Positions 1 to 9,081 are shown, counted from the first letter of the stretch. The stretch is 64,000 bases of DNA from JBQTKD01 sp963703165 (GCA_963703165.1 OY969798.1:3472001-3536000); one strand, 5' to 3'. Notes: generated from the sequence alone by a model not told the origin. Translations and numbers: made by a program.

Positions 1-833
1 GCCCCAGCTGCGCCGACGGGCGCCAGCAACTCTGCGACCGAGGGATGTACCTCCAGGGCGGTCGCCAACTGGCCGATCGCACCAGCCGTCACCACGCCCG
101 GGATCGCGACCTCGGGCTGATGTGTCTGCTCGGGACCTTCGCGCCGTACTCGGTCGTGCACGAGGACAGCTGCGTCGTCATCGATGACGATCTGCCGCTG
201 GAGATCGCCTCGCTCGTCGGCTGTGGTGTGACCACCGGCTGGGGCTCGGCGGTCAACGCCGCCGATGTTCGGCCCGGGGAGACCGTCGTGGTCGTCGGCC
301 TCGGGGGCGTCGGCCTGTCCGCCGTCCAGGGCGCCGCCTTCGCCGGTGCGCGATACGTCGTCGCCGTCGACCCCTTCGCTTGGAAGGGCGAGCTCGCTCA
401 GACCATGGGCGCGACCCACTCGGTCGCGTCGATGGCCGACGCGCTCCCACTCGTGCGGGAGCTGACCCGGGGCGTGAAGGCCGACAAGGCGATCTTGACC
501 GTTGGCCTCGCGCTCGGGGAGCACATCGCCGAGCTGATGGCATTGATCCGCAAGGCCGGCCGGGCGGTCGTCACGGCCGCGGGCAGCTCATCATCGTGGG
601 ACGTGCGTCTCAACCTCGTCGACCTGGCCATGCAGCGCAAGGAACTCGTCGGCTGCCTGTTCGGCAACGCCAACGCGCGCGTCGAGATCCCGCGGCTGCT
701 CAACCTCTACCGCGATGGTCGGCTCCAGCTCGAGGAGCTCGTGACGCGCACGTACAAGCTCGACGAGATCAACGAGGGCTACGACGACCTGCGCGAGGGC
801 CGCAACATCCGCGGGCTCATCCGCTTCGATTGA
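1..833 (+). CDS. NDMA-dependent type zinc alcohol dehydrogenase, 3' part
   Basis: This is the C-terminal part of a medium-chain zinc alcohol dehydrogenase; the 5' end lies outside the window. The open frame (codons from base 3) begins in the structural-zinc loop, read as PSCADGRQQLCDRG, and continues through the Rossmann nucleotide site VVVVGLGGVGLSAVQ to a TGA at 831-833. The G-L-G-G-V-G core and the C-terminal RNIRGLIRFD fit the mycothiol/NDMA-dependent alcohol dehydrogenase group common in actinomycetes, which oxidise alcohols with tightly bound NAD. The catalytic zinc ligands are upstream and cannot be checked. It converges on the AlkB-like gene with only four bases between the stop codons. 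The family call is firm; the substrate is unknown. Confidence 0.85.
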   Translation, partial: PSCADGRQQLCDRGMYLQGGRQLADRTSRHHARDRDLGLMCLLGTFAPYSVVHEDSCVVIDDDLPLEIASLVGCGVTTGWGSAVNAADVRPGETVVVVGLGGVGLSAVQGAAFAGARYVVAVDPFAWKGELAQTMGATHSVASMADALPLVRELTRGVKADKAILTVGLALGEHIAELMALIRKAGRAVVTAAGSSSSWDVRLNLVDLAMQRKELVGCLFGNANARVEIPRLLNLYRDGRLQLEELVTRTYKLDEINEGYDDLREGRNIRGLIRFD

Positions 834-841
834 TCTCTCAA
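830..841. terminator. Mini-hairpin spanning two convergent stop codons
   Basis: TTGA and TCAA arms around a TCTC loop contain the TGA of the alcohol dehydrogenase and the TCA (reverse stop) of the AlkB-like gene. The stem is only four pairs and has no T-tract, so terminator activity is speculative. It is listed because six other convergent junctions in the window have similar structures. Confidence 0.25.
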
Positions 842-1551
842 GCGACTTCCCGCGGCCGGAACTGGATGCTGATGCGCGGCCCGACGGGTCTCGCGCTCTT
901 CGGGACCGCGTGCTCCCAGCTGCGTTGTGCGCTGCCGCCCATCACCAGCAGGTCACCGTGGCCGACGTCGAACCGGATCGACGGGCCGGCCGGTGCGTGG
1001 CCCGCTCGCGGGCGGAGCAGGAACGCGCGCGGTTCACCGACCGACACGATCGCGACCATCACGTCCTCGGTGTTGCCACGGCCGAAGGTGTCGCCGTGCC
1101 AGGCGACGGAGTCCCGCCCGTCGCGGTAGAACGCCATGCCGCAGGTGACGAAGGGATCGTCCTGCGCGTAGTGCTCGTTGAGGCGCGCCTGAAGTATGCG
1201 CAGGAACGGGTCCGGCCAGACGTCGTCGGCCTTGAGGTAGCAGTTCAGCCGGGGGACGTCGACGACGCGGTCGTACATCTGGCGTCGCTCGGCCTGCCAG
1301 CTCGCGCTGTCCCGCAGTCGGTCGAACAGAGTTGCCGCGCCGGTGACCCAGCCGGGCCGATGATCCACCCACGCACCGGCGGTCAGCGTGCGGCGGGTGA
1401 CCGTCGACCCCAGAGCCCCGAACCCGGGTTCCTCGGCGAGATCGAGCAACGATCCCTGCAGGGCCGGGTGGGGTGCGAGAGCCGGGCGACCCTCGGGCCG
1501 CCAGACCGGCCGGCGCCCATCGACGTAGGCGTAGGGCGAGGTCGAACTCAT
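838..1551 (-). CDS. AlkB-family 2-oxoglutarate/Fe(II) dioxygenase
   Basis: A 237-residue protein of the AlkB-like 2OG-Fe(II) oxygenase superfamily, which oxidatively removes alkyl groups from nucleic acid bases or acts on related substrates. The iron triad is visible: WHGDTFG supplies the His and Asp, and WEHAVPKS supplies the distal His. The 2-oxoglutarate-binding arginines follow in RISIQFR at the C-terminus. GDLLVMGG is the usual strand just before the distal His. Length matches short bacterial AlkB-like proteins. ATG start at 1551. Transcribed towards the alcohol dehydrogenase and divergent from the monooxygenase at 1684. Family call is firm; DNA versus RNA substrate is not determined. 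Confidence 0.88.
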   Translation of the reverse strand: MSSTSPYAYVDGRRPVWRPEGRPALAPHPALQGSLLDLAEEPGFGALGSTVTRRTLTAGAWVDHRPGWVTGAATLFDRLRDSASWQAERRQMYDRVVDVPRLNCYLKADDVWPDPFLRILQARLNEHYAQDDPFVTCGMAFYRDGRDSVAWHGDTFGRGNTEDVMVAIVSVGEPRAFLLRPRAGHAPAGPSIRFDVGHGDLLVMGGSAQRSWEHAVPKSARPVGPRISIQFRPREVA

Positions 1552-1683
1552 GCCGGAACGCTAGCAGGCCTCGAACAAAGTTTCGATAAATGCGTGCCGG
1601 GGGACGGGGCAGGGGTGGGGGGTCCCTTGCGGTGGCGGTGGGGAGGGTGTGGGGTGGCGGTGCCACCGACGAGAGGCCCAGCG

Positions 1684-3495
1684 ATGACGCAGACCCTCAC
1701 TCCCGAAGCCACAGCGGTTGCCGCGCGTGTGGACACGTGGCTGGCCGACTTCGAGGCGGCGCTGATCGCCCGCCACGTCGAGCGGGCGGCCGAGCTGTTC
1801 GCGCCGGACAGTTTCTGGCGTGACCTGGTGGCCTTCAGCTGGAACATCGTCACGGTGGAGAACCGGGCCGGAGTCGCAGACCTGCTGCGCGGGTGTCTGG
1901 AGACGACGCAGCCGTCGGGGTTCCGGACCACTGAAGCCCCGGAAGAAGCAGACGGTGTGATCAGTGCGTGGATCGCGTTTGAGACGGCCGTCGGTCGCTG
2001 TTCGGGTCACCTGCGGCTCACCGACGCCGGTGCGTTCACGCTGCTGACGTCGTTGGACGAACTCAAGGGACACGAGGAGGCACACGGCACGACCCGGCCG
2101 AAGGGCGTCGTGCACGGCGCCGACCCGGATCGCGCCACCTGGGCGCAGCTACGCGAGGCGGAACGGATCGAGCTCGGCTACACCCGCCAGCCCTACGTCC
2201 TCGTGATCGGCGGCGGACAGGGCGGCATCGCGCTGGGGGCACGGCTGCGTCAACTTGATGTGCCGACGATCGTCATCGACAAGAAGGCCCGGCCCGGCGA
2301 CCAGTGGCGCAGCCGGTACTCCTCGCTCTGTCTGCACGACCCGGTCTGGTACGACCACCTGCCGTACCTGAAGTTCCCGGCCAACTGGCCGGTCTTCTCG
2401 CCGAAGGACAAGATCGCCGACTGGCTCGAGGCCTACACCTCGATGATGGAGATCAACTACTGGACGCGGACCGCGGCGACCTCCGCCCGTTACGACTCCA
2501 AGGCGCAGGAGTGGATCGTCGAGGTCGAACGCGACGGCGAATCGCTGACGTTGCGACCCAAGCAGCTCGTGCTGGCCACCGGGATGTCCGGGAGGCCGAA
2601 CATCCCGGCGATCCCCGGGGCCGAGAAGTTCCGCGGCGACCTGCACCACTCCTCCGCGCATCCCGGGCCGGACGCCTACAAGGGCAAGCGCGCGGTGGTC
2701 ATCGGATCGAACAACTCCGCGTTCGACATCTGCGGCGCGCTGTGGGAACGCGGCGCCGCCTCGGTGACGATGGTGCAGCGCTCCTCGACGCACGTGGTGC
2801 GTTCGGAGTCGCTGATGGCGACGTTGGCCGGCCTGTACTCCGAGGAGGCTGTCGAGTCCGGAATGACCACGGAGAAGGCCGACATGACCTTCGCCTCGAT
2901 CCCGTACCGGATCCTGCATCAGTTCCAGATCCCCGTGTATGCGGCGATCCGCGAGCAGGACGCCGATTACTACGCGAGGTTGGAGAAGGCCGGCTTCGAC
3001 CTCGACTTCGGCGACGACGACTCCGGATTATTCATGAAGTACCTGCGCCGTGGCTCCGGCTACTACATCGACGTCGGTGCCGCGCAGCTCGTCGCGAATG
3101 GCGACGTCGCTCTGGTCCGCGGTCAGATCACCGAGTTGGCCGAGGACGGGGTGGTGCTCGACGACGGGACCACGTTGCCCGCCGACCTGGTGGTGTTGGC
3201 GACCGGGTACGGCCCGATGAACGGGTGGGCGGCCGAACTCATCTCCCAGGCCGTGGCCGACAAGGTCGGCAAGATCTGGGGGTTGGGATCGGACACCACC
3301 AAGGACCCGGGTCCGTGGGAGGGCGAACAGCGAAACATGTGGAAGCCCACGCAGCAGGAAGCGCTGTGGTTCCACGGCGGCAACCTGGCTCAGTCGCGCC
3401 ACTACTCGCTCTACGTCGCCCTGCAGCTCAAGGCCCGGGCTGAAGGCATCCCTACGCCCGTGTACGGCCTGGCTCCGACGCACCACAAGGCCTGA
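1684..3495 (+). CDS. Flavin-containing monooxygenase with N-terminal NTF2-like domain
   Basis: A 603-residue protein. Residues about 1-150 (from MTQTLTPEATAV) look like a SnoaL/NTF2-type cone domain. The rest is an FAD/NADPH monooxygenase: the FAD site is VIGGGQGGIALGARL, the dinucleotide site VVIGSNNSAFD, and between them FRGDLHHSSAHPG resembles the FMO/Baeyer-Villiger fingerprint without its canonical Trp/Pro. LVVLATGYGP is the usual C-terminal FAD contact. The frame is open further upstream, but ATG 1684 is chosen because the NTF2 domain starts there and the upstream part is antisense to the AlkB-like gene. Likely hydroxylates or inserts oxygen into a small organic substrate; substrate unknown. 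Followed by a strong hairpin. Confidence 0.85.
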   Translation: MTQTLTPEATAVAARVDTWLADFEAALIARHVERAAELFAPDSFWRDLVAFSWNIVTVENRAGVADLLRGCLETTQPSGFRTTEAPEEADGVISAWIAFETAVGRCSGHLRLTDAGAFTLLTSLDELKGHEEAHGTTRPKGVVHGADPDRATWAQLREAERIELGYTRQPYVLVIGGGQGGIALGARLRQLDVPTIVIDKKARPGDQWRSRYSSLCLHDPVWYDHLPYLKFPANWPVFSPKDKIADWLEAYTSMMEINYWTRTAATSARYDSKAQEWIVEVERDGESLTLRPKQLVLATGMSGRPNIPAIPGAEKFRGDLHHSSAHPGPDAYKGKRAVVIGSNNSAFDICGALWERGAASVTMVQRSSTHVVRSESLMATLAGLYSEEAVESGMTTEKADMTFASIPYRILHQFQIPVYAAIREQDADYYARLEKAGFDLDFGDDDSGLFMKYLRRGSGYYIDVGAAQLVANGDVALVRGQITELAEDGVVLDDGTTLPADLVVLATGYGPMNGWAAELISQAVADKVGKIWGLGSDTTKDPGPWEGEQRNMWKPTQQEALWFHGGNLAQSRHYSLYVALQLKARAEGIPTPVYGLAPTHHKA

Positions 3496-3510
3496 ATCAC
3501 CACCGGGGCA

Positions 3511-3556
3511 GCGACCTGACGCATCCTCATTGCAGGAGGAGGGTGCGTCAGGTCGC
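3511..3556. terminator. 18-bp stem hairpin after the monooxygenase
   Basis: Arms 3511-3528 and 3539-3556 (GCGACCTGACGCATCCTC against its near-exact complement, one G-U pair) enclose a 10-base loop. It lies 15 bases after the stop at 3495. No U-tract follows, as is common for terminator-like hairpins in actinomycetes. It also faces the end of the small peptide gene on the other strand. Confidence 0.7.
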
Positions 3557-3678
3557 CATTTCCCCGCGTGTGACGCTGTGCCGAAGACGTCCACGACGGG
3601 CGCCTGAAGAGTCACGAGCCGAGGACGGCTCGGACACGGATCCCGGCGGGCAGAATCCGAATCAGAGGATCGGCGGTA

Positions 3679-3828
3679 TCAGCCGATCGGTACCGGCACG
3701 GGGAGTGCGGGCAGGGCGGGAAGCGGCACGGGAGAGGGGCTCTCGGCAGCGGACGCGGCAGTCCCGGCGGTGGACAGCGCGGCGGCAACGAGCAGCGTGC
3801 CGAACGCGACCCGAATGGGAACTCTCAT
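3679..3828 (-). CDS. Small secreted proline-rich peptide (49 aa)
   Basis: A short gene with ATG at 3828 preceded by a perfect GGAGG five bases upstream (GGAGGTTTCG then ATG). The product begins MRVPIRVAFGTLLVAAALST, a classic basic then hydrophobic signal sequence with a likely cleavage after the Ala-rich stretch TAASAA. The mature part is only about 20 residues, SPSPVPLPALPALPVPVPIG, alternating Pro with Val/Leu/Ala. I recognise no family. A six-pair inverted repeat (3669-3674/3682-3687) overlaps the stop. Likely exported as a short proline-rich peptide; role unknown. The ribosome site plus signal sequence make it more than a chance frame. Confidence 0.6.
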   Translation of the reverse strand: MRVPIRVAFGTLLVAAALSTAGTAASAAESPSPVPLPALPALPVPVPIG

Positions 3829-3953
3829 CGAAACCTCCGTGGGTTGAGCGGCACGGCCCTACATCGTGCGAAGGGGCGGCGCCGTTACCGAGATTTCGTA
3901 TTGATTCGTAGAGGTGCTGATGGATCGTCAGGTCAGTGCCTGCCCGGTGTCCG

Positions 3954-5129
3954 CTATGTCCGAAATGCGGCTTCCAGGCGATCCAGCGCCTCGGTGAGCA
4001 CCTCCGTGCGCTTGCAGAACGCCCAGCGCACGAGCGGAGCGCCTGCCTGCTTGTCGTCGTAGAAGACCTGATGCGGGATCGCGACGACCCCGGCACGGGT
4101 GGGCAGATCCCGGCAGAACTCGAGGCCGTCGGCGTAGCCGAGTGAGGTGACGTCGGTGGTCAGGAAGTAGGTGCCCTCGGGACGGAACACGGTGAGGCCG
4201 AGCTCGGCCAGTCCGTCGGCGAGCAGGTCGCGCTTGATCCGCAGATCCTCACGGAGCTCGACGAAGTACTCATGGGGAAGCCCGAGAGCGTGGGCGATCG
4301 CCGGTTGGAACGGGGCACCGGAGACGTAGGTGAGGAACTGCTTCGCGGTGCGCACCGCGGCCAGTAGCTCCGGCGGGGCGCAGGCCCAGCCGATCTTCCA
4401 CCCGGTGAAGGAGAAGGTCTTGCCCGCCGACGAGATCCGCACCGTACGCTCGCGCATACCGGGCAGGGTCGCGATCGAGATGTGCGGGTAGTCGAACGCG
4501 ATGTGCTCGTAGACCTCGTCGGCGATGACCACCAGATCGTGCTCGATCGCGAGCTGCGCGATCGCCGCGAGTTCGTCGCGGCGCAGCACCGCACCGGTCG
4601 GGTTGTGCGGGCTGTTGAGCAGGATGACCCGGGTGCGTGCCGTCACCGCGCGGGTCAGGGCGTCGACGTCGAGCCGAAAGTCCGGGGCGCGCAACGTGAC
4701 CGGCACCCGGGTGCCGCCGGCCATCGCGATGTTCGCGATGTAGGAGTCGTAGTACGGCTCCAGCGCGATGACCTCGTCCTCGGGCTCCACCAGCCCGAGG
4801 ACCGCGGCGGCGACCGCCTCGGTGGCGCCGGTGGTGACCAGCACCTCGGTGTCGGGGTCGTAGTCCAGGCCGCAGAAGCGCACCCCGTGCGCGGCGATCG
4901 CCTGACGGAGCTCGGGGATGCCGGGGCCGGGTGGGTACTGGTTCGCCCCGGACCGCAGGGCGGTCACCGCTGCCTCGGCGATCTCAGTCGGCCCGTCGGT
5001 GTCCGGGAACCCCTGGCCCAGGTTGATCGAGCCGGTGGACACGGCCAGTGCCGACATCTCGGCGAAGATCGTGGTGCCGAGCCCGTGCAGCCGGCGTGCC
5101 ATGCGCGAGGACCCCATGGCCGGGGACAC
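3954..5129 (-). CDS. Class I PLP-dependent aminotransferase (DapC-like)
   Basis: A fold-type I aminotransferase of up to 391 residues. The PLP lysine lies in SSAGKTFSFTGWKIGW, with NSPHNPTG as the substrate/cofactor loop and VVIADEVYEH supplying the Asp that contacts the pyridine nitrogen. The GQGFPDTDGP start and overall length resemble actinobacterial N-succinyldiaminopimelate aminotransferases (lysine and peptidoglycan precursor synthesis), but kynurenine/aspartate aminotransferases share these features. The frame starts at a GTG (5129); ATGs at 5117 and 5102 are also possible and no Shine-Dalgarno decides between them. Divergent from the iron transporter. Confidence 0.8.
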   Translation of the reverse strand: MSPAMGSSRMARRLHGLGTTIFAEMSALAVSTGSINLGQGFPDTDGPTEIAEAAVTALRSGANQYPPGPGIPELRQAIAAHGVRFCGLDYDPDTEVLVTTGATEAVAAAVLGLVEPEDEVIALEPYYDSYIANIAMAGGTRVPVTLRAPDFRLDVDALTRAVTARTRVILLNSPHNPTGAVLRRDELAAIAQLAIEHDLVVIADEVYEHIAFDYPHISIATLPGMRERTVRISSAGKTFSFTGWKIGWACAPPELLAAVRTAKQFLTYVSGAPFQPAIAHALGLPHEYFVELREDLRIKRDLLADGLAELGLTVFRPEGTYFLTTDVTSLGYADGLEFCRDLPTRAGVVAIPHQVFYDDKQAGAPLVRWAFCKRTEVLTEALDRLEAAFRT

Positions 5130-5235
5130 TAACGGCGCTCGTTATCCGCGTCGGTGCGGCCCGCCGGGCGTCGCCGGCGAGCCGGGCACATGGTGCCCGC
5201 TTGATCCTTTTGGGGAAGTCCCTGCCCTAAAGTTC

Positions 5236-5254
5236 GGAGGGTAGGCTCACCTCA
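5236..5254. promoter_or_regulatory. IdeR/DtxR-type iron box
   Basis: GGAGGGTAGGCTCACCTCA matches the 19-bp IdeR/DtxR consensus (TTAGGTTAGGCTAACCTAA) at 14 positions, including the central GTAGGCT-A-CCT core. It sits about 40 bases ahead of the binding-protein start of an iron(III) ABC transporter, where iron-loaded repressor would block transcription. A direct read plus established regulon logic. Confidence 0.75.
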
Positions 5255-5296
5255 ACTGTGCGTGCCCAGTCCCGGGCGCTGCTGGACCTGGACGGG

Positions 5297-6370
5297 ATGC
5301 CGATGCGTCGTACCGGATTCGTTGCCGCGCTGATTCTGCTCGGCTCTGCCCTGGTGGGGTGCGCGGAGAGTTCGTCGTCCGGATCGTCCTCCGGTGAGGA
5401 GGAGGTGACCGCGTACGGCACCCCGAGCCCCGGGGCCGGCGAGGACCTGCTCATCTACTCGGGGCGCCAGGAGCGGTTGGTCGGCCCGATCATCGAGGCG
5501 TTCGCCCGGGAGACCGGCATCAAGGTGTCGGTCCGCTACGGCGACACCGCCCAGTTGGCCGCCCAACTCATCGAGGAGGGCACCAAGACCGACGCGGACG
5601 TCTTCTTCGCCCAGGACGGTGGAGCGCTCGGGGCGTTGGACAAGCGCAACCGCCTGGCCGCGATCCCGCAGGACGTGCTGGACAAGGTGCCCGCACAGTT
5701 CCGGGCCGGCGACGGCAAGTGGATCGGGACCTCCGCTCGCTCGCGGGTCATCGTGTACGACCCGAAGCAGCTGGCTGAGGATCAGGTTCCGAACTCGGTG
5801 CTCGACCTGACCGACCCGAAGTGGAAGGGCCAGATCGGCATCGCGCCGAACAACGCCTCGTTCCAGGCCTTCGTGACCGCGATGCGCGTGCTCAAGGGTG
5901 AGCAGACCGCGAAGTCCTGGCTGGAGGGTCTGAAGGCGAACGAGCCGAAGATCTACGACAACAACATCCTGATCCTCAATGCTGCCGAGCGCAGCCAGAT
6001 CCAGGTCGGCCTGATCAACCACTACTACTGGTACGAGCAGGTGGCCGAGGAAGGGCTGGACAAGGTCCCGGCCCGGTTGAAGTTCCTGCCGGGCGGTGAC
6101 CCGGGCGCGCTGATCAACGTCGCCGGCGCCGCCGTGCTGGAGGGCACCGACGCACCGACCTCCGCTCAGAAGTTCATCGCCTACCTCGTCGGCGAGAACG
6201 CGCAACGGGAGTTCTCGCTGAAGCTGAAGGAATACCCGCTGCTCGCGAACATCCCGTTGCCTCCGGACCTGCCCGCGTTGAACACGCTGCAGGCCCCGAC
6301 CATCAACCTCGCCGATCTCGATTCCTTGGAGCAGACGCTCGAACTGCTCGAGGACGTCGGAATCACGTAG
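5297..6370 (+). CDS. Iron(III) ABC transporter substrate-binding lipoprotein
   Basis: A 357-residue periplasmic-type binding protein of the FbpA/ferric-iron class. The start MPMRRTGFVAALILLGSALVGC gives a lipoprotein signal with lipobox LVGC, then a Ser/Gly linker. LLIYSGRQERLVGPIIEAF and VLYG-type strands are typical of family 1 binding proteins, and NHYYWYEQV holds the adjacent tyrosines that bind ferric ion in FbpA. ATG 5297 is chosen for the signal sequence (5303 is equally possible); a GTG at 5258 would sit against the iron box. First gene of a three-gene operon with permease and ATPase, six bases before the next start. Expected to be iron-repressed. Confidence 0.88.
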   Translation: MPMRRTGFVAALILLGSALVGCAESSSSGSSSGEEEVTAYGTPSPGAGEDLLIYSGRQERLVGPIIEAFARETGIKVSVRYGDTAQLAAQLIEEGTKTDADVFFAQDGGALGALDKRNRLAAIPQDVLDKVPAQFRAGDGKWIGTSARSRVIVYDPKQLAEDQVPNSVLDLTDPKWKGQIGIAPNNASFQAFVTAMRVLKGEQTAKSWLEGLKANEPKIYDNNILILNAAERSQIQVGLINHYYWYEQVAEEGLDKVPARLKFLPGGDPGALINVAGAAVLEGTDAPTSAQKFIAYLVGENAQREFSLKLKEYPLLANIPLPPDLPALNTLQAPTINLADLDSLEQTLELLEDVGIT

Positions 6371-6375
6371 ACACC

Positions 6376-8001
6376 TTGTCGTCTCTCGCCCCTCCCGACG
6401 CGCCGCCGACTGATCTCGCACCGGTCGGCGGCGCTTCCCGTCCGCGGCGTTCGCCGTGGACCGGGCGTGGGCGCCGTGCTCTGCCGCTCTACCTGCTGCT
6501 GCCCGCCCTGGTCTCGGCCGGCGTCGCGCTGCTGCCGATGCTCTACCTCGCCTACCGGGCCACCTCGGAGGGCTTCGACGAGGTCGGCGAGGTGCTCGGC
6601 AGGGAACGGACAGCGCGTCTGGTCGTCCGCAGCCTGACCCTCGCCGGGGCGGTGACCCTCGGTTGCCTGGTCCTGGGCATCGGGCTGGCCTGGCTCGTCA
6701 CCCGCACCCGGCTGCCCGGCCGGGCGTTCTGGGGAGTGGTCGCGGCGCTGCCGCTCGCCGTCCCGTCCTACGTCGCCGCGTTCGCCTGGCTGTCGTTCTT
6801 TCCGGAGTTCGGCGGGTTCACCGGCTCCTTCATCGTGCTGACCCTGTGCAGCTACCCGTACGTGTACCTGCCCGTGGCGGCGACGCTGGCGTTGTCCGAC
6901 CCGGCGCAGGAGGAGGTGGCTCGTTCGTTGGGCCGCACGCCCTGGCAGGTCTTCTGGTCGGTGACGCTACGTCAGATCAGGCCGTCGGCGGCGGCGGGCG
7001 GGTTGCTCGTCGCGCTGTACGTGCTATCGGACTTCGGAGCCGTCGCGATCCTGCGCTACGACGTGTTCACCCGCGTCATCTTCAACTCCTACCGGTCCAG
7101 CTTCGACCCGACACCGGCGGCGATCCTGGCCTCGCTGCTGGTCGTGATCACCGTGGTCATCGTGTGGGCGGAGGGCCGCAGCAGGGGCCGGGCCGGCTAC
7201 GCGCGCCTCGGCGGCGGCGCCGCGCGACCGCATCCGCGGGTACGGCTGGGCTGGGCCACCGTCCCTGCACTCGCCGTCTGCGTCGCCGTCAGTGGACTCG
7301 CCCTGGGCGTCCCGGCCTCGGCGTTGATCTACTGGTCGGCGCGTGGCAGCTCCGCGGGTCTGGATCTCGGCCAGTTGGTCACGGCCGCCGGGCACACGCT
7401 GATGCTCTCCGGCCTGGCTGCCCTGGTGATCGTGGTGCTGGCCCTGCCGGTCGGGATCCTCGCCGCGCGTCACCGCGGTCGGTTGCCGCGGACGTTGGAA
7501 CAGGCCACCTACGCCGGACATGCCCTGCCCGGCATCGTCGTCGCCCTGGCCGTCATCTTTCTGACGGTCCGCTACGCGCACGGCATCTACCAGCGCACCC
7601 CCGGTCTGCTGCTGGCCTATGCGGTGCTGTTCCTGCCCGCCGCCGTGGGCGCGGTGCGCTCCTCCGTCGAGCAGTCCCCACCGGTGCTGGAGGAGATGGC
7701 CCGGGCGCTCGGCCGCGGCCCGCTGGGGGTCCTGCGCTCGGTCACGCTCCCGTTGGCGGCACCCGGCGTCGCGGCGGGTGCGGCCCTGGTGTTTCTGACG
7801 TGTATGAAGGAGCTTCCGGCCACGATCCTGCTGCGACCTACCGGGGTCGACACCTTGGCCACCGAACTCTGGAGCGAGACCCAGGTGGGTGCCTACGCCG
7901 CCGCCGCGCCCTACGCGGCCGCCCTCGTGCTGCTCGCCGCAATCCCGACGTTCGTGCTCGGACATCGCTTCGGTCGTCGTTCGGTGGTGACAGAACGATG
8001 A
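6376..8001 (+). CDS. Iron(III) ABC transporter permease, fused two-domain
   Basis: A 541-residue integral membrane protein with two binding-protein-dependent transport permease halves in one chain, as in FbpB/SfuB ferric-iron transporters. EAA-type loops are visible in both halves: the first around EEVARSLGRTPWQVFWSVTL and the second around EEMARALGRGPLGVLRSVTL. About twelve hydrophobic segments are evident. The start appears to be a TTG five bases after the binding-protein stop, since no ATG is near; this is uncertain. The 3' end overlaps the ATPase start by four bases (ATGA). Confidence 0.88.
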   Translation: MSSLAPPDAPPTDLAPVGGASRPRRSPWTGRGRRALPLYLLLPALVSAGVALLPMLYLAYRATSEGFDEVGEVLGRERTARLVVRSLTLAGAVTLGCLVLGIGLAWLVTRTRLPGRAFWGVVAALPLAVPSYVAAFAWLSFFPEFGGFTGSFIVLTLCSYPYVYLPVAATLALSDPAQEEVARSLGRTPWQVFWSVTLRQIRPSAAAGGLLVALYVLSDFGAVAILRYDVFTRVIFNSYRSSFDPTPAAILASLLVVITVVIVWAEGRSRGRAGYARLGGGAARPHPRVRLGWATVPALAVCVAVSGLALGVPASALIYWSARGSSAGLDLGQLVTAAGHTLMLSGLAALVIVVLALPVGILAARHRGRLPRTLEQATYAGHALPGIVVALAVIFLTVRYAHGIYQRTPGLLLAYAVLFLPAAVGAVRSSVEQSPPVLEEMARALGRGPLGVLRSVTLPLAAPGVAAGAALVFLTCMKELPATILLRPTGVDTLATELWSETQVGAYAAAAPYAAALVLLAAIPTFVLGHRFGRRSVVTER

Positions 8002-9080
8002 GCGACATGCGGGTGCAGGGCGTGCACAAGAGCTTCGGTCCGACCCGGGTGCTGACGGGGCTGGACCTGCATGTGGCGGAACGGTCGCTGACCGCGGTAC
8101 TCGGGCCGTCGGGGTGCGGCAAGACGACGCTGCTGCGGTTGATCGCCGGCTTCGGGACCCCGGACGCGGGCGAGATCTGGATCAACAACCAACGGGTGTC
8201 GTGGGCCGGCGGTGGGTTGCCGCCGGAGCGACGTTCGATCGGGATCGTGCCGCAGGAGGGGGCGCTGTTCCCGCACCTCAGCGTGGAGCGCAACGTCGCC
8301 TTCGGACTGCGCGGGGCGGACTGGCCGCGTCCGGCGCGGGCCGGCCGGGTCCGGGAACTGTTGGAACTGGTCGGCTTGTCCGGCTACGGCAAACGGATGC
8401 CGCACGAGCTGTCCGGTGGCCAGCAGCAACGCGTCGCCGTGGCCCGCGCACTCGCCCCGCGTCCGGCGCTGGTCCTGCTCGACGAGCCGTTCAGCGCGCT
8501 GGACAGCGGACTGCGCGGCGCGCTACGCGACGACGTCCGCGCCGCGCTACGCCTGGCCGGGGCCACCGCGGTGCTGGTCACGCACGACCAGCAGGAGGCG
8601 CTGTCGATGGCCGACTCGGTCGCCGTCCTCCGCGAGGGGCGGGTCGCCCAGGCCGCTTCGCCGGACGTGCTCTACGCGGCACCGCACGATGCCGGGGTCG
8701 CCACGTTCGTCGGGGCAGCGGTGCTGCTGCCCGCGAAGATCTCCGACGGTCACGCCGACTGCGAACTCGGCCTGCTGTCCGTGCACGCCGGGGACTCGGC
8801 GAACCCGCCGACCGGCTCCGGAACGGTGCTGATCCGCCCCGAGCAGCTGAGCCTCGGCTCGCCCTACGAGGGCGTGTCGGGCCGCATCCAGCGCCGGTCG
8901 TACCACGGGCACGAAGCCCTGCTGACCGTCAGCCTGTCCAGCGGGGTGGTGATCACCGCGCGGGTGCTCGGTAGCAGCCGTGCCGAGGTCGGCGCGGAGG
9001 TGGGCATACGGGTGACCGGGCCGGTGTGGTTCTACCCGGAGGGCGGGCGCGAGGGCACCGACCCGGTCGAGTCCGTCTGA
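7998..9080 (+). CDS. Iron(III) ABC transporter ATP-binding protein
   Basis: A 360-residue ABC ATPase. Walker A is GPSGCGKTT (residues 36-44), the signature LSGGQQQR near residue 137, Walker B VLLDEPFSALD near 157-167, and the switch His in VLVTHDQQEAL. The C-terminal ~110 residues form a TOBE-like regulatory domain, consistent with FbpC-type iron importers. It energises the preceding permease. The ATG overlaps the permease stop, so translation is coupled. A small inverted repeat follows the stop where it meets the DJ-1-like gene. Confidence 0.9.
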   Translation: MSDMRVQGVHKSFGPTRVLTGLDLHVAERSLTAVLGPSGCGKTTLLRLIAGFGTPDAGEIWINNQRVSWAGGGLPPERRSIGIVPQEGALFPHLSVERNVAFGLRGADWPRPARAGRVRELLELVGLSGYGKRMPHELSGGQQQRVAVARALAPRPALVLLDEPFSALDSGLRGALRDDVRAALRLAGATAVLVTHDQQEALSMADSVAVLREGRVAQAASPDVLYAAPHDAGVATFVGAAVLLPAKISDGHADCELGLLSVHAGDSANPPTGSGTVLIRPEQLSLGSPYEGVSGRIQRRSYHGHEALLTVSLSSGVVITARVLGSSRAEVGAEVGIRVTGPVWFYPEGGREGTDPVESV

Positions 9081-9081
9081 C

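Noticed and set aside
6456..9080. A long alternative frame across the permease, joined to the ATPase frame
   Set aside because: The upstream part is an arginine/glycine-rich shadow of the permease; only the ATPase part from 7998 is real.
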